From Bacillota bacterium (lineage in GTDB: Bacteria; Bacillota; Desulfotomaculia; Desulfotomaculales; Desulfallaceae), in the NCBI GenBank assembly GCA_023439185.1, contig JAEXOR010000037.1, positions 8,918 to 72,917 on the forward strand: 64,000 bases of DNA. Direction: 5' to 3'. This document shows positions 33,928-41,824 of the stretch, in pieces. The position numbers and the translations under genes were made by a program. The notes under the pieces are model-generated. The model was not told the DNA's origin and ran no database searches. It saw only the letters and a program-made list of their open reading frames with translations. The stretch's first letter is position 1. Every line of letters begins with the position of its first letter.

Positions 33928-35372
33928 TGTTGAGGTTGTCCCTGCGTTTAAAGCTGACGCTGCTGTACACCGGCGTTTTGTGCCTGGCCCTGGCGCTTTT
34001 TGCCCTGGCGCTCATTTTTACCGCCGGGCGCACTCTGCACCGCGAGGTGGACGAAAGCATCTCGGCCACCGCCGCTTCCGTCGTCAGGTCCACCGTAATC
34101 AGACAATCACCCTTTTCGCTGCAGGAAATAGTCCTGCCCGACATCAACGTTTTCGCCACGCCGGACACTTACCTGCAGGTGGTGAATGACCGGGGCCGGG
34201 TGATCAGACGATCCAACAACCTGGGCCGGCAGGACCTGCCCCTCAGTGAATACACCCTGGAATCCGCAGCGCAAAACCAGGTATTTTACGAAACGGTGCG
34301 CTCCGGCAAGCAAAACATCCGGGTTTATAATGTTCCCCTGATGGTGGAGGAAGGCCACTTGATGGGCATATTGCAGGTGGGCCGGACCCTGGCCACCGTT
34401 GATTTGCTGCTGGACAAAATAAGGTTTATTGTTTTTGCCGGCGGAGCCGCCACGGTGCTCATTGCCGGCCTGTTGGGCTGGTTTCTGGCCCGGGCGGCCC
34501 TGCACCCGGTGGAAAAAATCAGCCGGACCGCCCTGTCCATCCGGGAGGGCGGAGATTTGAGCAAGCGCATCGACTACGCCGGCCCCCAGGACGAGCTGGG
34601 CCGCATGGTCAGCACCCTGAATGACATGTTCGGACGCCTGGAAGCCCTGTATAACCGGTTGCAGGAAAGCTACGACCTGCAGCGACGTTTTGTGTCCGAC
34701 GCCTCCCATGAACTGCGCACGCCGCTGACCACCATCCGGGGCAATACCGAGTTTTTGCTGCAGTCACCGGATTTGGACGCCGGGACAGCCCGGGAAGCAA
34801 TGGAGGATATCGCCGGTGAAGCCCGCCGGCTGACCCGGCTGCTGGACCATATGCTGGCCCTGGCCCGGGCCGACGCGGGCTTTGAAATGGAGAAGAATGC
34901 CGTCCCGGTGGATGAACTGTGGCAGGAGATTGCCAGGCAGGCCCGTTTCTGGGCCGGGAGCCGGACACTGGAGCTGTCCGGTCGCTTACCGGCCGGCAAA
35001 CTGGTGCAGGCCAGCGCCGACTATTTAAGCCAGCTCGTCTTTATCCTGCTGGATAACGCCTTCAAATATTCGCCGCCGGATACCGGAGTGGAGCTGGCCA
35101 TGCGGGAAAATCCGCCGGGTTGGCTGGAAATCACCGTGGCGGACCGGGGGCCGGGTATCGCCCCCGGAGACGAGGAATTGATCTTTAACCGGTTTTACCG
35201 GGGTGAGGAAGCCCGGTCCCGGGAAGGTTCGGGACTGGGCCTGGCCATCGCCCGATGGATCACCGAGCAGCACCTGGGGAGCATCCGGGCCGCCAACCGC
35301 CCCGACGGCGGCAGCATTTTCACCGTCCTGTTGCCCTTATCCAAACAACAGCTAAAAAGCCTTTCTTGTTAA
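33927..35372 (+). CDS. Sensor histidine kinase
   Basis: About 481 aa with TM1 (about 8-30), an extracytoplasmic sensor of about 130 residues, TM2 (about 160-185), a HAMP linker (HPVEKISRTALSIREGGDLS), DHp domain with SDASHELRTPLTTIRGNTEF and an ATPase domain (N box FILLDNAFKYSPPD, G1 ADRGPGIAPGDE, G2 EGSGLGLAIARWI). The ATG at 33927 overlaps the regulator's stop (TGATG); a GTG one codon earlier is possible. Confidence 0.93.
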   Translation: MLRLSLRLKLTLLYTGVLCLALALFALALIFTAGRTLHREVDESISATAASVVRSTVIRQSPFSLQEIVLPDINVFATPDTYLQVVNDRGRVIRRSNNLGRQDLPLSEYTLESAAQNQVFYETVRSGKQNIRVYNVPLMVEEGHLMGILQVGRTLATVDLLLDKIRFIVFAGGAATVLIAGLLGWFLARAALHPVEKISRTALSIREGGDLSKRIDYAGPQDELGRMVSTLNDMFGRLEALYNRLQESYDLQRRFVSDASHELRTPLTTIRGNTEFLLQSPDLDAGTAREAMEDIAGEARRLTRLLDHMLALARADAGFEMEKNAVPVDELWQEIARQARFWAGSRTLELSGRLPAGKLVQASADYLSQLVFILLDNAFKYSPPDTGVELAMRENPPGWLEITVADRGPGIAPGDEELIFNRFYRGEEARSREGSGLGLAIARWITEQHLGSIRAANRPDGGSIFTVLLPLSKQQLKSLSC

Positions 35373-35391
35373 AGGAAGGTGGACCGCCGCA

Positions 35392-35410
35392 GGCGGTGGA
35401 GGGATTCCAG
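35392..35410. repeat. 19-bp direct repeat, left copy, near decayed patch
   Basis: GGCGGTGGAGGGATTCCAG here and GGCGGTGGAAGGATTCCAG at 36196-36214 differ at one base and bracket the toxin-antitoxin pair. Confidence 0.5.
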
Positions 35411-35448
35411 GGGGGCTTTCTTATTTTTATAGTTTAGTTTCTAAACAG

Positions 35449-35484
35449 CAGAAAACCAGCCACGTAATCGTGACTGGTTTTCTG
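35449..35484 (+). terminator. Hairpin terminator downstream of the histidine kinase
   Basis: CAGAAAACCAGCCACG and CGTGACTGGTTTTCTG are nearly perfect complements. A second AGCGCTTT/AAAGCGCT hairpin follows at about 35490-35511 with T-rich sequence after it. Confidence 0.7.
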
Positions 35485-35575
35485 CCGTTAGCGCTTTTCA
35501 AAGAAAGCGCTGTTGTTTTTGACGTTGTTTTTTACGATAAATTATCATACAATAATATCAAAAAGAGGTGCTATT

Positions 35576-35833
35576 ATGCCAAACATAAAACCGGTTTCAG
35601 ATTTGAGAAATTATAACGAGGTTTTGAAAGACGTTACAATAGGTAACCCGGTGTTCTTAACGAAGAACGGCAGAGGACGCTATGCACTTATCGATATTGC
35701 AGATTATGAGAAAACGCAGGCGACAATCAAGCTGATGAGTGAGCTTGCCAGGGGACGGGAATCGGGCGAAGAAAAGGGATGGATACTACATGAGGATGTG
35801 AGATCATACTTTAAAGGGAAAACAAATGAATAG
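35576..35833 (+). CDS. Phd/YefM-type antitoxin
   Basis: 85 aa. Start chosen at 35576, where AAAAGAGGTG precedes MPNIKPVSDLRNYNEVLKD. The PVSDLRNYNEVL ... GNPVFLTKNGRGRYALIDI pattern is the DNA-binding half of Phd/YefM antitoxins; the acidic C-terminal segment (RGRESGEEKGWILHEDV) would wrap the toxin. The stop overlaps the toxin start by 8 bp. Such antitoxins repress their own promoter; the upstream region is AT-rich. Confidence 0.9.
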   Translation: MPNIKPVSDLRNYNEVLKDVTIGNPVFLTKNGRGRYALIDIADYEKTQATIKLMSELARGRESGEEKGWILHEDVRSYFKGKTNE

Positions 35834-36166
35834 GCTGCATTATTCTCCTGAAGCTCTGAACGACCTTGACGAGATATGGACGTATATTTCTGAAGAATTG
35901 CATAACCCTGCAGCTGCACTGAATACAGTAGAATACATATTGAATGCTATAGATAATCTGCGGAAATTCTCAGAAATGGGGCCACCACTAAACTTGATCA
36001 CAGGAATTGAGAGTAATTACCGTTTTCTTGTTTGCGGAAAATATATTGCTTTTTATCGTGTTGACAAGGTTGAAGTAACTTTGACCGTATACTATACGGC
36101 GGGCGGAATTACATGCGTATTTTGTTCGGTAATTTACCAGATGACGAAAATTTAGAGGATAAATAA
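35826..36166 (+). pseudogene. RelE/ParE-type toxin with an apparent C-terminal frameshift
   Basis: The frame from 35826 gives 109 aa ending in an atypical tail (TLTVYYTAGGITCVFC). The next frame, entered by adding one T to the run at 36080-36082, restores the RelE/ParE ending FDRILYGGRRNYMRILFGN and stops at 36166. The N-terminal part (NRLHYSPEALNDLDEIWTYI and NYRFLVCGKYIAFYRVD) is a normal RelE fold. Because R and Y residues near the C-terminus are catalytic, the annotated form would be inactive. Either real decay or a homopolymer sequencing error. Confidence 0.8.
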
Positions 36167-36195
36167 CCCGAGCGGAGAAAAAAGTATCAAAAACG

Positions 36196-36214
36196 GGCGG
36201 TGGAAGGATTCCAG
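36196..36214. repeat. 19-bp direct repeat, right copy
   Basis: Matches 35392-35410 at 18 of 19 bases; lies just before the truncated ATPase. Confidence 0.5.
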
Positions 36215-36218
36215 AGAA

Positions 36219-36710
36219 ATGCTTGAGGAAAAAATCAACCAAACGATGGTTGGCCGCAGCCTTGAAACAGAAATGTTTAAAAAGCAATTCGACCGCGTTC
36301 TGGAAGGCGGCATGGGACTAACCATTGTTTCCGGACGGCCGGGTATCGGCAAGAGTTTTTTCGTGGAGCATGCCGCAGGCATATTCACAGGCGGAAGCGC
36401 AACCTACGTCCACGGCAAGTTCCGGCAATATGACAGCAGCCCGCTGATCGCTTTTTCGGAAATAATTGAACAGACGATCAGACATATCCTCACCCTGCCC
36501 GGGTCAGCCTTAAAAAATATCAAAAACGACTTAAACCATAAATTAGGCGCCGACGCAAGGCTTATCCTATCTGTCTGTCCTTACGCGCAAAGACTTTTAG
36601 GAACTCAAAAATTATGGGAAACCTTCCTTAACGGCTTGCACAGCTTTACCAATGATTTTTTTGCGGATGGACGAGATCAGGGCAGACAGGCGCCAAGGGA
36701 GACGTTATGA
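36219..36710 (+). pseudogene. Truncated AAA_16-type ATPase (N-terminal fragment)
   Basis: 163 aa. MVGRSLETEMFKKQFDRVLEG is the start of a predicted-ATPase module and TIVSGRPGIGKSFFVEHAAG its Walker A. Full proteins of this kind (sensor kinases and LuxR-like regulators) run to 1000 aa or more with a Walker B and sensor regions, which are missing. The last 20 residues (FADGRDQGRQAPRETL) look like read-through after the break. It is a remnant in a decayed patch. Confidence 0.7.
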
Positions 36711-36802
36711 TTGGCTTCTTTTTTATTTACATGCTAGAATAAAGATGACAGCAGTAATGTAGTGTAATTTATGATGTGACAATTCGCCGGGAGGTGATAT
36801 GT

Positions 36803-37148
36803 ATGAGGATACTTAATGTTAATATCCCTGTATCGGAAGAAATACTTTTTGTGCTTAAAAAAGATGAAAAATCTCTACAGGAAGAAGCAAGAAAAATACT
36901 TGCCCTGCAGTTTTTTAAGGAACGGAAACTGTCTCTTGGCAAAGCGGCTGAACTCGCGGGTATGGACAAGGATGACTTTGTTACTCTTCTTGGCAGGAAC
37001 AAGATTGATATATACCCATTATACGGAGCGAGAACTGGAACAGGAGCTTGAAGCTGTAGATCAGTTTGTGGAGGATTTTATGCATGAAGGTGGGCAGGAA
37101 ATCCGGCAACTGCCTGCCGGGGAAAATAGAAACAAGAGCGTAGAATAA
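36803..37148 (+). pseudogene. UPF0175 family protein, frameshifted
   Basis: The first frame gives MRILNVNIPVSEEILFVLKK, then KLSLGKAAELAGMDKDDFVT and LLGRNKIDIY, the typical UPF0175 body with its HTH-like Ala-Gly helix. It then shifts into PLYGARTGTGA. The usual acidic ending continues in another frame (THYTERELEQELEAVDQFVE) up to 37148. The break lies within about 37005-37015. UPF0175 proteins are often antitoxins of PIN toxins; no partner is adjacent. GGGAGGTGATAT precedes the start. Confidence 0.75.
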
Positions 37149-37151
37149 CGC

Positions 37152-37187
37152 AAAAGGGCTTGACCTCCACAAGAGGTTAGCCCTTTT
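37152..37187 (+). terminator. Terminator of the UPF0175 transcript
   Basis: AAAAGGGCTTGACCTC pairs with GAGGTTAGCCCTTTT, followed by CTC. Confidence 0.8.
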
Positions 37188-37223
37188 CTCAATAACAGGG
37201 GGAACGGTTCTTCTGTGTCCTAA

Positions 37224-37248
37224 CGGGCGCCCGCGAGGGGAGCCCCTA
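37224..37248. repeat. GC-rich repeat (GGGCGCCC type), copy 2
   Basis: CGGGCGCCCGCGAGGGG followed by AGCCCCT, closely like the element at 29232-29258. It abuts the ytfJ stop codon. Confidence 0.5.
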
Positions 37249-37599
37249 CTATTCTTTTTGGGTTTTAATTTTCTCAATCACATCGGGGATCATTTCCGCC
37301 AGCTTGGCCAGGCTGCCCTTCTGGCTCAGCGAGTACACCTGCACGTCATCCCCCTGCACGATTAAAAGCGCCGTCGGGCTCAGCTTCATACCGGCGCCGG
37401 CCCCGGTGCCTTTACCGCCCTGGTTCGTACTGTCCTGCCCCTCGCCGCTGCCCATGCCAAAACCCACGGCGGCGGTGACAATGGGAATAATGGTTGTGCT
37501 GCCGCTGACAATGGGTTCGCCAACGACGGTCTTGGTGGAAATAAGGTTCTCCAGGCGTGACACAAGGGTTTCAATGTCTTCTTTAAACATATTGGACAC
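37249..37599 (-). CDS. ytfJ: Sporulation protein YtfJ/GerW
   Basis: 116 aa, whole-length GerW/YtfJ: LISTKTVVGEPIVSGSTTII, then the Gly-rich GFGMGSGEG and GAGAGMKLSPTALLIVQGDD, ending in a helical tail. In B. subtilis GerW is a sigma-G forespore protein required for germination with certain nutrients. The gene overlaps DUF2953 by 17 bp, as in many Firmicutes, so the two are an operon. Confidence 0.93.
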   Translation of the reverse strand: MSNMFKEDIETLVSRLENLISTKTVVGEPIVSGSTTIIPIVTAAVGFGMGSGEGQDSTNQGGKGTGAGAGMKLSPTALLIVQGDDVQVYSLSQKGSLAKLAEMIPDVIEKIKTQKE

Positions 37600-38278
37600 T
37601 CTCCTTTATCTTTTTTCGCTTTATTTTTGTCTTCAGCACAGCCCACCAGAGTTTCCTAACCGGTTTGGCCAGTAAAAAACAGGTGCTGTGCCAAAGGATG
37701 GCGATAGGCACAATCCGGCCTGATGTTTCACCGATGATATCGATAAACGGGCCGCTGAAATCAGCATCCAGGTCAAGGTTTATATTTCCGGCGCGCAGAG
37801 CCGCGACCAGCCCGGCCAAAAATCCGGTTACCGCCGGGTCATCGGCGCCGTATACGCCGCTCAGCCGCAGTCGCAGACCCAAAGATTTATATAATTTTTT
37901 CAAGTAGCCCAGCACAGCCGCCAGCATTTCTCTGTTTAGAACGGCTATGACAGGTGGAAAGCCGGACCTGTTCCGGCCGGTTTGTTTTTTGCTCTGTTTG
38001 GGCTTCCGCCCGGTTCGCTTGTCCTCTTCCGCCGAATCAGCCCTATCTTTTTTCCGGGATGCGGACAGATTGATCCCGGCCAATTTGAACCGGGCAGAAG
38101 TTCCCCGGCCTTTCATTTCCACATCGGCGGTGAACAGCCCCCAGCCCCAGGTAATTTTTGATTCCAGGCGTCGTTTATCCTGCCCCAGGCAGCCTCCGGC
38201 CTGAAAAGTCAGCGGTATGCTGATCAGTCCCACAAGCACCAGAACCAGGACTGCCGGTAAGACTATCCATCCGCTCAA
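37583..38278 (-). CDS. DUF2953 domain protein
   Basis: 231 aa. An N-terminal membrane segment (LPAVLVLVLVGLISIPLTF) precedes a beta-rich region (CLGQDKRRLESKITWGWGLF), a very basic hydrophilic linker with tandem Lys/Arg (about 75-100) and a helical DUF2953 domain (GLRLRLSGVYGADDPAVTGF). Function unknown. It is regularly found next to ytfJ in spore formers, so a sporulation role is likely. Translation is coupled to both neighbours (4-bp overlap with the anti-sigma gene). Confidence 0.85.
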   Translation of the reverse strand: MSGWIVLPAVLVLVLVGLISIPLTFQAGGCLGQDKRRLESKITWGWGLFTADVEMKGRGTSARFKLAGINLSASRKKDRADSAEEDKRTGRKPKQSKKQTGRNRSGFPPVIAVLNREMLAAVLGYLKKLYKSLGLRLRLSGVYGADDPAVTGFLAGLVAALRAGNINLDLDADFSGPFIDIIGETSGRIVPIAILWHSTCFLLAKPVRKLWWAVLKTKIKRKKIKESVQYV

Positions 38279-38706
38279 GACTTATCACGCCTCCTGCCGG
38301 CCATCTTAACCAATACGGACGCGGCGCCTTTCAGCACAACCGGCAAACCGTTCCCGGCGGCCCTGGCCAGGGACATCATTTGACGCGAACCGGGAATCTG
38401 AGTCACACCGTCCAAGGCGCACTGCCAGGCCAGTTTCTGGCCTGCCAGGAAACTGCTTCCGGAAGCAGTTTCCCTTTCCCGCCTAAACGCCCTGGTCATG
38501 GAGATGGCCTGCTGGCGGATCAAGGGCAGTTCCCAGGGAATTTCAACCGCTTCATCCTGCTCCAGTTCAAGCCACAACAGCCTGAGTCTGGCCAACTCAC
38601 TACGGCAGGCGGGGCACCGGGCCAGGTGACGCCGGACAGCTTCCGACTCGGCCGCCTCCAGTTCACCGTCCAAAAAAACCTGTAGAATTTCGACGCTGCA
38701 TTGCAT
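38275..38706 (-). CDS. Zinc-finger anti-sigma factor
   Basis: About 143 aa, start chosen at 38706 where GGGAGGGCTAACC precedes ATG; the open frame extends to 38922 but overlaps the sigma gene. The N-terminal zf-HC2 module has H-x3-C-x2-C as HLARCPACRSELARLRLL. There is no clear membrane helix; the C-terminal third is basic. The sigma gene lies 2 bp upstream, so the two proteins should bind. Confidence 0.85.
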   Translation of the reverse strand: MQCSVEILQVFLDGELEAAESEAVRRHLARCPACRSELARLRLLWLELEQDEAVEIPWELPLIRQQAISMTRAFRRERETASGSSFLAGQKLAWQCALDGVTQIPGSRQMMSLARAAGNGLPVVLKGAASVLVKMAGRRRDKS

Positions 38707-38708
38707 GG

Positions 38709-39308
38709 TTAGCCCTCCCATCCGTAAACGCCGGCCAGTTGGCGGCGCAACTGCTGTCGGGCTCTGAACAAATGAGTCTTTACAGTGCCCTGCGGCAGGC
38801 CGGTTTCGGCGGCAATTTCCTCGTAGCTCAGCCCTTCCCGGTGCCGCAGCACCAGCACCAGCCTCAATTGCGGGGGCAGTCGGTTCGTCTCCCGCCGGAT
38901 TATTTCCCGGGCATCCCGCCATACCGCGATACTCTCCGGCCCCTCACGGTCTCCGGACAGGGTATCTCCCAGCACAATATCTTCGGCCACCGGCTGCTCC
39001 AGCGAAACAGTATCCGGAGTACGCCGCCGGAGACAGTTCAGGCAGGCGTTTACAGTAACCCGCCTGAGCCAGGGTTTAAAGGGCAAGCCAGGCTGATACC
39101 TGTTCAACCCGGTCAACACTTTCATCAGCGCCTCCTGGGTAAAGTCCAGGGCGTCGTCGCGCGAGCCGCTAATCCGAAAGCACAAGCGGTAAACATAGGC
39201 TTCGTAACGGGCCAAAAGCAGCCGCCACGCTTCCTCGTCGCCGTCACGGCAGCGCATGATCAAGTTTTGCTCCGCGCTGACATCCACCCCGGGGTCCCCC
39301 TTTGGCAT
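38709..39308 (-). CDS. ECF-type sigma-70 factor
   Basis: 199 aa. Region 2 appears as AYVYRLCFRISGSRDDALDFTQEALMKV (residues about 38-65) and region 4 as LPPQLRLVLVLRHREGLSYEE followed by LPQGTVKTHLFRARQQLRRQL. It is a group IV sigma factor with a linked zinc-finger anti-sigma. The ATG at 39308 lacks an RBS; GTG at 39287 behind AAAGGGGGA may be the true start. Confidence 0.9.
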   Translation of the reverse strand: MPKGDPGVDVSAEQNLIMRCRDGDEEAWRLLLARYEAYVYRLCFRISGSRDDALDFTQEALMKVLTGLNRYQPGLPFKPWLRRVTVNACLNCLRRRTPDTVSLEQPVAEDIVLGDTLSGDREGPESIAVWRDAREIIRRETNRLPPQLRLVLVLRHREGLSYEEIAAETGLPQGTVKTHLFRARQQLRRQLAGVYGWEG

Positions 39309-39385
39309 CTATGATCTATATAAACAGTTTTTCAGGAAAAGTTTCAATAATTTCCGTTCAAGTTTAAAAAATTTTTTCCAAAGCA

Positions 39386-39435
39386 TTGACCTCACATTGC
39401 CTATATAATATACTGTGTATATACTATATATACAG
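39386..39435 (+). promoter_or_regulatory. Promoter and operator of the YtrA-type operon
   Basis: TTGACC (39386-39391), 17 nt, TATACT (39409-39414). The dyad CTGTGTATATA-C-TATATATACAG covers 39413-39435, one mismatch, overlapping the -10 and start, which suits autorepression by the first gene. Confidence 0.75.
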
Positions 39436-39444
39436 GTGATTGCC

Positions 39445-39840
39445 ATGCTGATTCCAATTGCCAAAAACAGCCCGCTGCCGGCTTATCAGCAGATGTTTAA
39501 CAATATTGAAAAGAAGATCCTCACCGGTGAGCTGCAGCCCGAAGATCCCCTGCCTTCCATCCGCCAGTTGGCCCAGGATAATCTGGTCAGCATCATTACC
39601 GTACGCCGGGCTTACAGCGAACTGGAAAGGAAGCATTTAATCTACAGCCGCCCCGGGCTGGGCTCCTTCGTGGCCCAGCTCGACGCCGGCAGGCGCCGGG
39701 AGATGCAAATTGAACTACTCCGGCCGTTGCTGGTGGAAACTGTGCGCAAGGCCCGGGAATTAAACATTGACCCGGCCCGGCTGATGGATTTGCTGAGCGA
39801 TATAATCCGGGAGTTTTACGCCAAAGGAGGAGAAAAATAA
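39445..39840 (+). CDS. GntR family regulator, YtrA subfamily
   Basis: About 131 aa; ATG at 39445 follows CAGGTGATTGCC. The winged helix reads PLPAYQQMFNNIEKKILTGE, LPSIRQLAQDNLVSIITVRR and ends with a GLGSFVA wing. The short helical C-terminus without an effector domain is typical of YtrA repressors, which control ABC transporters encoded next to them. Its TAA overlaps the ATG of the ATPase by one base. Confidence 0.9.
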   Translation: MLIPIAKNSPLPAYQQMFNNIEKKILTGELQPEDPLPSIRQLAQDNLVSIITVRRAYSELERKHLIYSRPGLGSFVAQLDAGRRREMQIELLRPLLVETVRKARELNIDPARLMDLLSDIIREFYAKGGEK

Positions 39841-40742
39841 TGCACGACCCGGCCGTTCAAACCGTTAACCTGACCAAACGCTACGGTTCTTCCGCAGCTT
39901 TGCAGGACGTTAATCTGGAAGTACCGAGAGAAAGCATCTTCGCCGTGCTGGGGCCCAACGGCGCGGGCAAGACTTCCCTGTTCAAGATCCTGACCGGGCT
40001 GGCAGCCCCCACTTCCGGTGAAGTCCGGGTGCTGGGCCGCCGGATAGACGCCAGGGAAAACGATTTCAGGACCCGGATCGGCTACGTGGCCGAAAGCCCG
40101 GTGATGTACGGTTATTATTCTGCCCGGGAAATAGCCGTCTTTTGCGCGTCCCTGTATCCCCGCTGGAATCCGCGGTTGGTGGACTCGGCCTTTGAGCAGC
40201 TAAGTATCCCGGCGGACAAGAAAATCAAGGAGCTTTCCCACGGCCAGCAAAGCGCCCTGGCCCTGATCCTGGCCCTGGGCCCCGAGCCGGAGTTGCTGAT
40301 CCTGGATGAACCGGGGGCCGGCTTGGACCCCATCAAAAGAAGGGATTATTTTAAACTGCTGATGGAACAGGTGGTGGCCCTGGGCAGCACGGTACTTTTA
40401 TCCTCCCATACCCTGCACGAGGTGGAACGGCTGGCCGACCGGGTGGCTTTTCTGAGCCGGGGGCGCCTGGTGGTGGTTAAGGACACCGCCGAGCTGAAAA
40501 CCGGCGTAAAAAGAATCCGGGTGGTGTTCCAGGGCCGGGCGCCGGAAGACGCCTTTAAATATCCGGACATCACCAGGGTGGAACCCGAAGGGGCCGGTTA
40601 CCTGCTGACAGTCGCCGGAAACGCCCAAGGGGTGCTGGAGGAATTATCCCGCCATCCGCACTTCGCTCTGGAAATAATCGACCTGGACCTGGAGGACATC
40701 TTCGTCGAATATACCCGCCGGGAGGGGGCTCAAACGGAATGA
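39840..40742 (+). CDS. ABC transporter ATP-binding protein
   Basis: 300 aa. Walker A VLGPNGAGKTSLFKILTGL, signature ELSHGQQSALALILAL (a SHGQ variant of LSGGQ), Walker B LLILDEPGAGLDPI and the switch His in LSSHTLHEVERL. The C-terminal 80 residues form an extra domain as in YtrB/NosF-like exporters. Works with the permease encoded next (4-bp overlap). Likely cell-wall or antibiotic stress export, by analogy with ytr operons. Confidence 0.92.
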   Translation: MHDPAVQTVNLTKRYGSSAALQDVNLEVPRESIFAVLGPNGAGKTSLFKILTGLAAPTSGEVRVLGRRIDARENDFRTRIGYVAESPVMYGYYSAREIAVFCASLYPRWNPRLVDSAFEQLSIPADKKIKELSHGQQSALALILALGPEPELLILDEPGAGLDPIKRRDYFKLLMEQVVALGSTVLLSSHTLHEVERLADRVAFLSRGRLVVVKDTAELKTGVKRIRVVFQGRAPEDAFKYPDITRVEPEGAGYLLTVAGNAQGVLEELSRHPHFALEIIDLDLEDIFVEYTRREGAQTE

Positions 40743-41488
40743 TTAACGCCGCACTGATGAAAAAGGAATTACGCGAAACCGCCTGGAAACACGTCCTGGC
40801 CCTGGCGGTACTGTCTGCCATAGGGGTCACGCTTCCCTTTGTTTTTGACTGGCTGGGCAAATTCCAGGTGGAAATCGGGGGCGCCCTGGGTGAAGCATAC
40901 CGCCGCCAGATGAGCGATTTTACCCTTTACATGTGGGCCAACTGGTATGGTAAAAATCTTTATCAAATGCTGGTCATTTATGCCGTTGTCGTGGGAATGG
41001 CCCAACTGGCCGGAGAATCAGCCCGCCGTACCGCCGGCTTTTTGTTCAGCAAACCCCTGGGCCGGGAAGCAATATACCGGACCAAGTTTATTGCCGGGGC
41101 GTCAGCCATGATCGCGGTGATGACGGTCGCCACCGGCCTCACCTACCTGGCCGTCTTCGCGGCCGGTAAGGAAGTGCCGGTCCTGTTCATGGCCGGCCTG
41201 GTGGTTAACGCGGCGGGGCTGTTGTTGATTTACAGCCTGGCCCTGATGTTCTCGGTCCTGTTTGACGACCAGCTCAAGGCCGGAGCGGCGGCTTTCGGGA
41301 CCGCACTGGTGTTGGGCATCCCAGGCTGGATTCCCGGCTGGGGCATGTACTCCATCTACCGCCAGATGCACGCCTGGCCGGTTTATACCGGAGACGGTTT
41401 TCAGCTTGGGGCCATCGTGATCATGCTTCCGGCAGCCTGGATTTTTTACCGCATTGGGTTAAGCAAACTACTGAAAAAGGACTTTTAG
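40739..41488 (+). CDS. ABC-2 type transporter permease
   Basis: 249 aa with about 6 transmembrane segments. MINAALMKKELRETAWKHVL opens as in YtrC/ABC2_membrane proteins, and GESARRTAGFLFSKPLGREA is the typical cytoplasmic loop contacting the ATPase. It pairs with the ATPase; substrate unknown. Confidence 0.87.
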   Translation: MINAALMKKELRETAWKHVLALAVLSAIGVTLPFVFDWLGKFQVEIGGALGEAYRRQMSDFTLYMWANWYGKNLYQMLVIYAVVVGMAQLAGESARRTAGFLFSKPLGREAIYRTKFIAGASAMIAVMTVATGLTYLAVFAAGKEVPVLFMAGLVVNAAGLLLIYSLALMFSVLFDDQLKAGAAAFGTALVLGIPGWIPGWGMYSIYRQMHAWPVYTGDGFQLGAIVIMLPAAWIFYRIGLSKLLKKDF

Positions 41489-41521
41489 GCATTATAATAT
41501 AATTAAATTGGAGGGATCTAA

Positions 41522-41824
41522 ATGCTTTTAACAACCATTGATATCAGGACCGAATACCAGGTGCTGGGCATGGTCCGGGGCAGTTCCATGAAGGCCAAAC
41601 ACCTGGGCAAAGATATCGTCGCCTTTTTCCGCCAGCTCATCGGAGGCGAAGTCAAGGAATACGCCGACCTGCTGAAGACCACCCGGGAAGAAGCCATGGC
41701 CCAAATGATCCGGGAAGCCGAATCCCTGGGGGCCAACGCCATTATCGGCATCAGATTGGGCACCTCCAACATCACCACCGGGGCGGCCGAAATTATCGCC
41801 TATGGAACCGCGGTCAAGATATAA
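41522..41824 (+). CDS. YbjQ/UPF0145 family protein
   Basis: 100 aa, the family's standard length. EYQVLGMVRGSSMKAKHLGK and REEAMAQMIREAESLGANAI followed by IIGIRLGTSNI are typical. It forms pentamers with no proven function and was once called a heavy-metal-binding domain. It overlaps the next gene by one base and lies 34 bp after the permease, so it may be in the same operon. Confidence 0.9.
   Translation: MLLTTIDIRTEYQVLGMVRGSSMKAKHLGKDIVAFFRQLIGGEVKEYADLLKTTREEAMAQMIREAESLGANAIIGIRLGTSNITTGAAEIIAYGTAVKI

Noticed and set aside
38707..38922. Long N-terminal extension of the anti-sigma factor
   Set aside because: It overlaps the sigma gene in another frame, and a strong ribosome site precedes the internal ATG at 38706.
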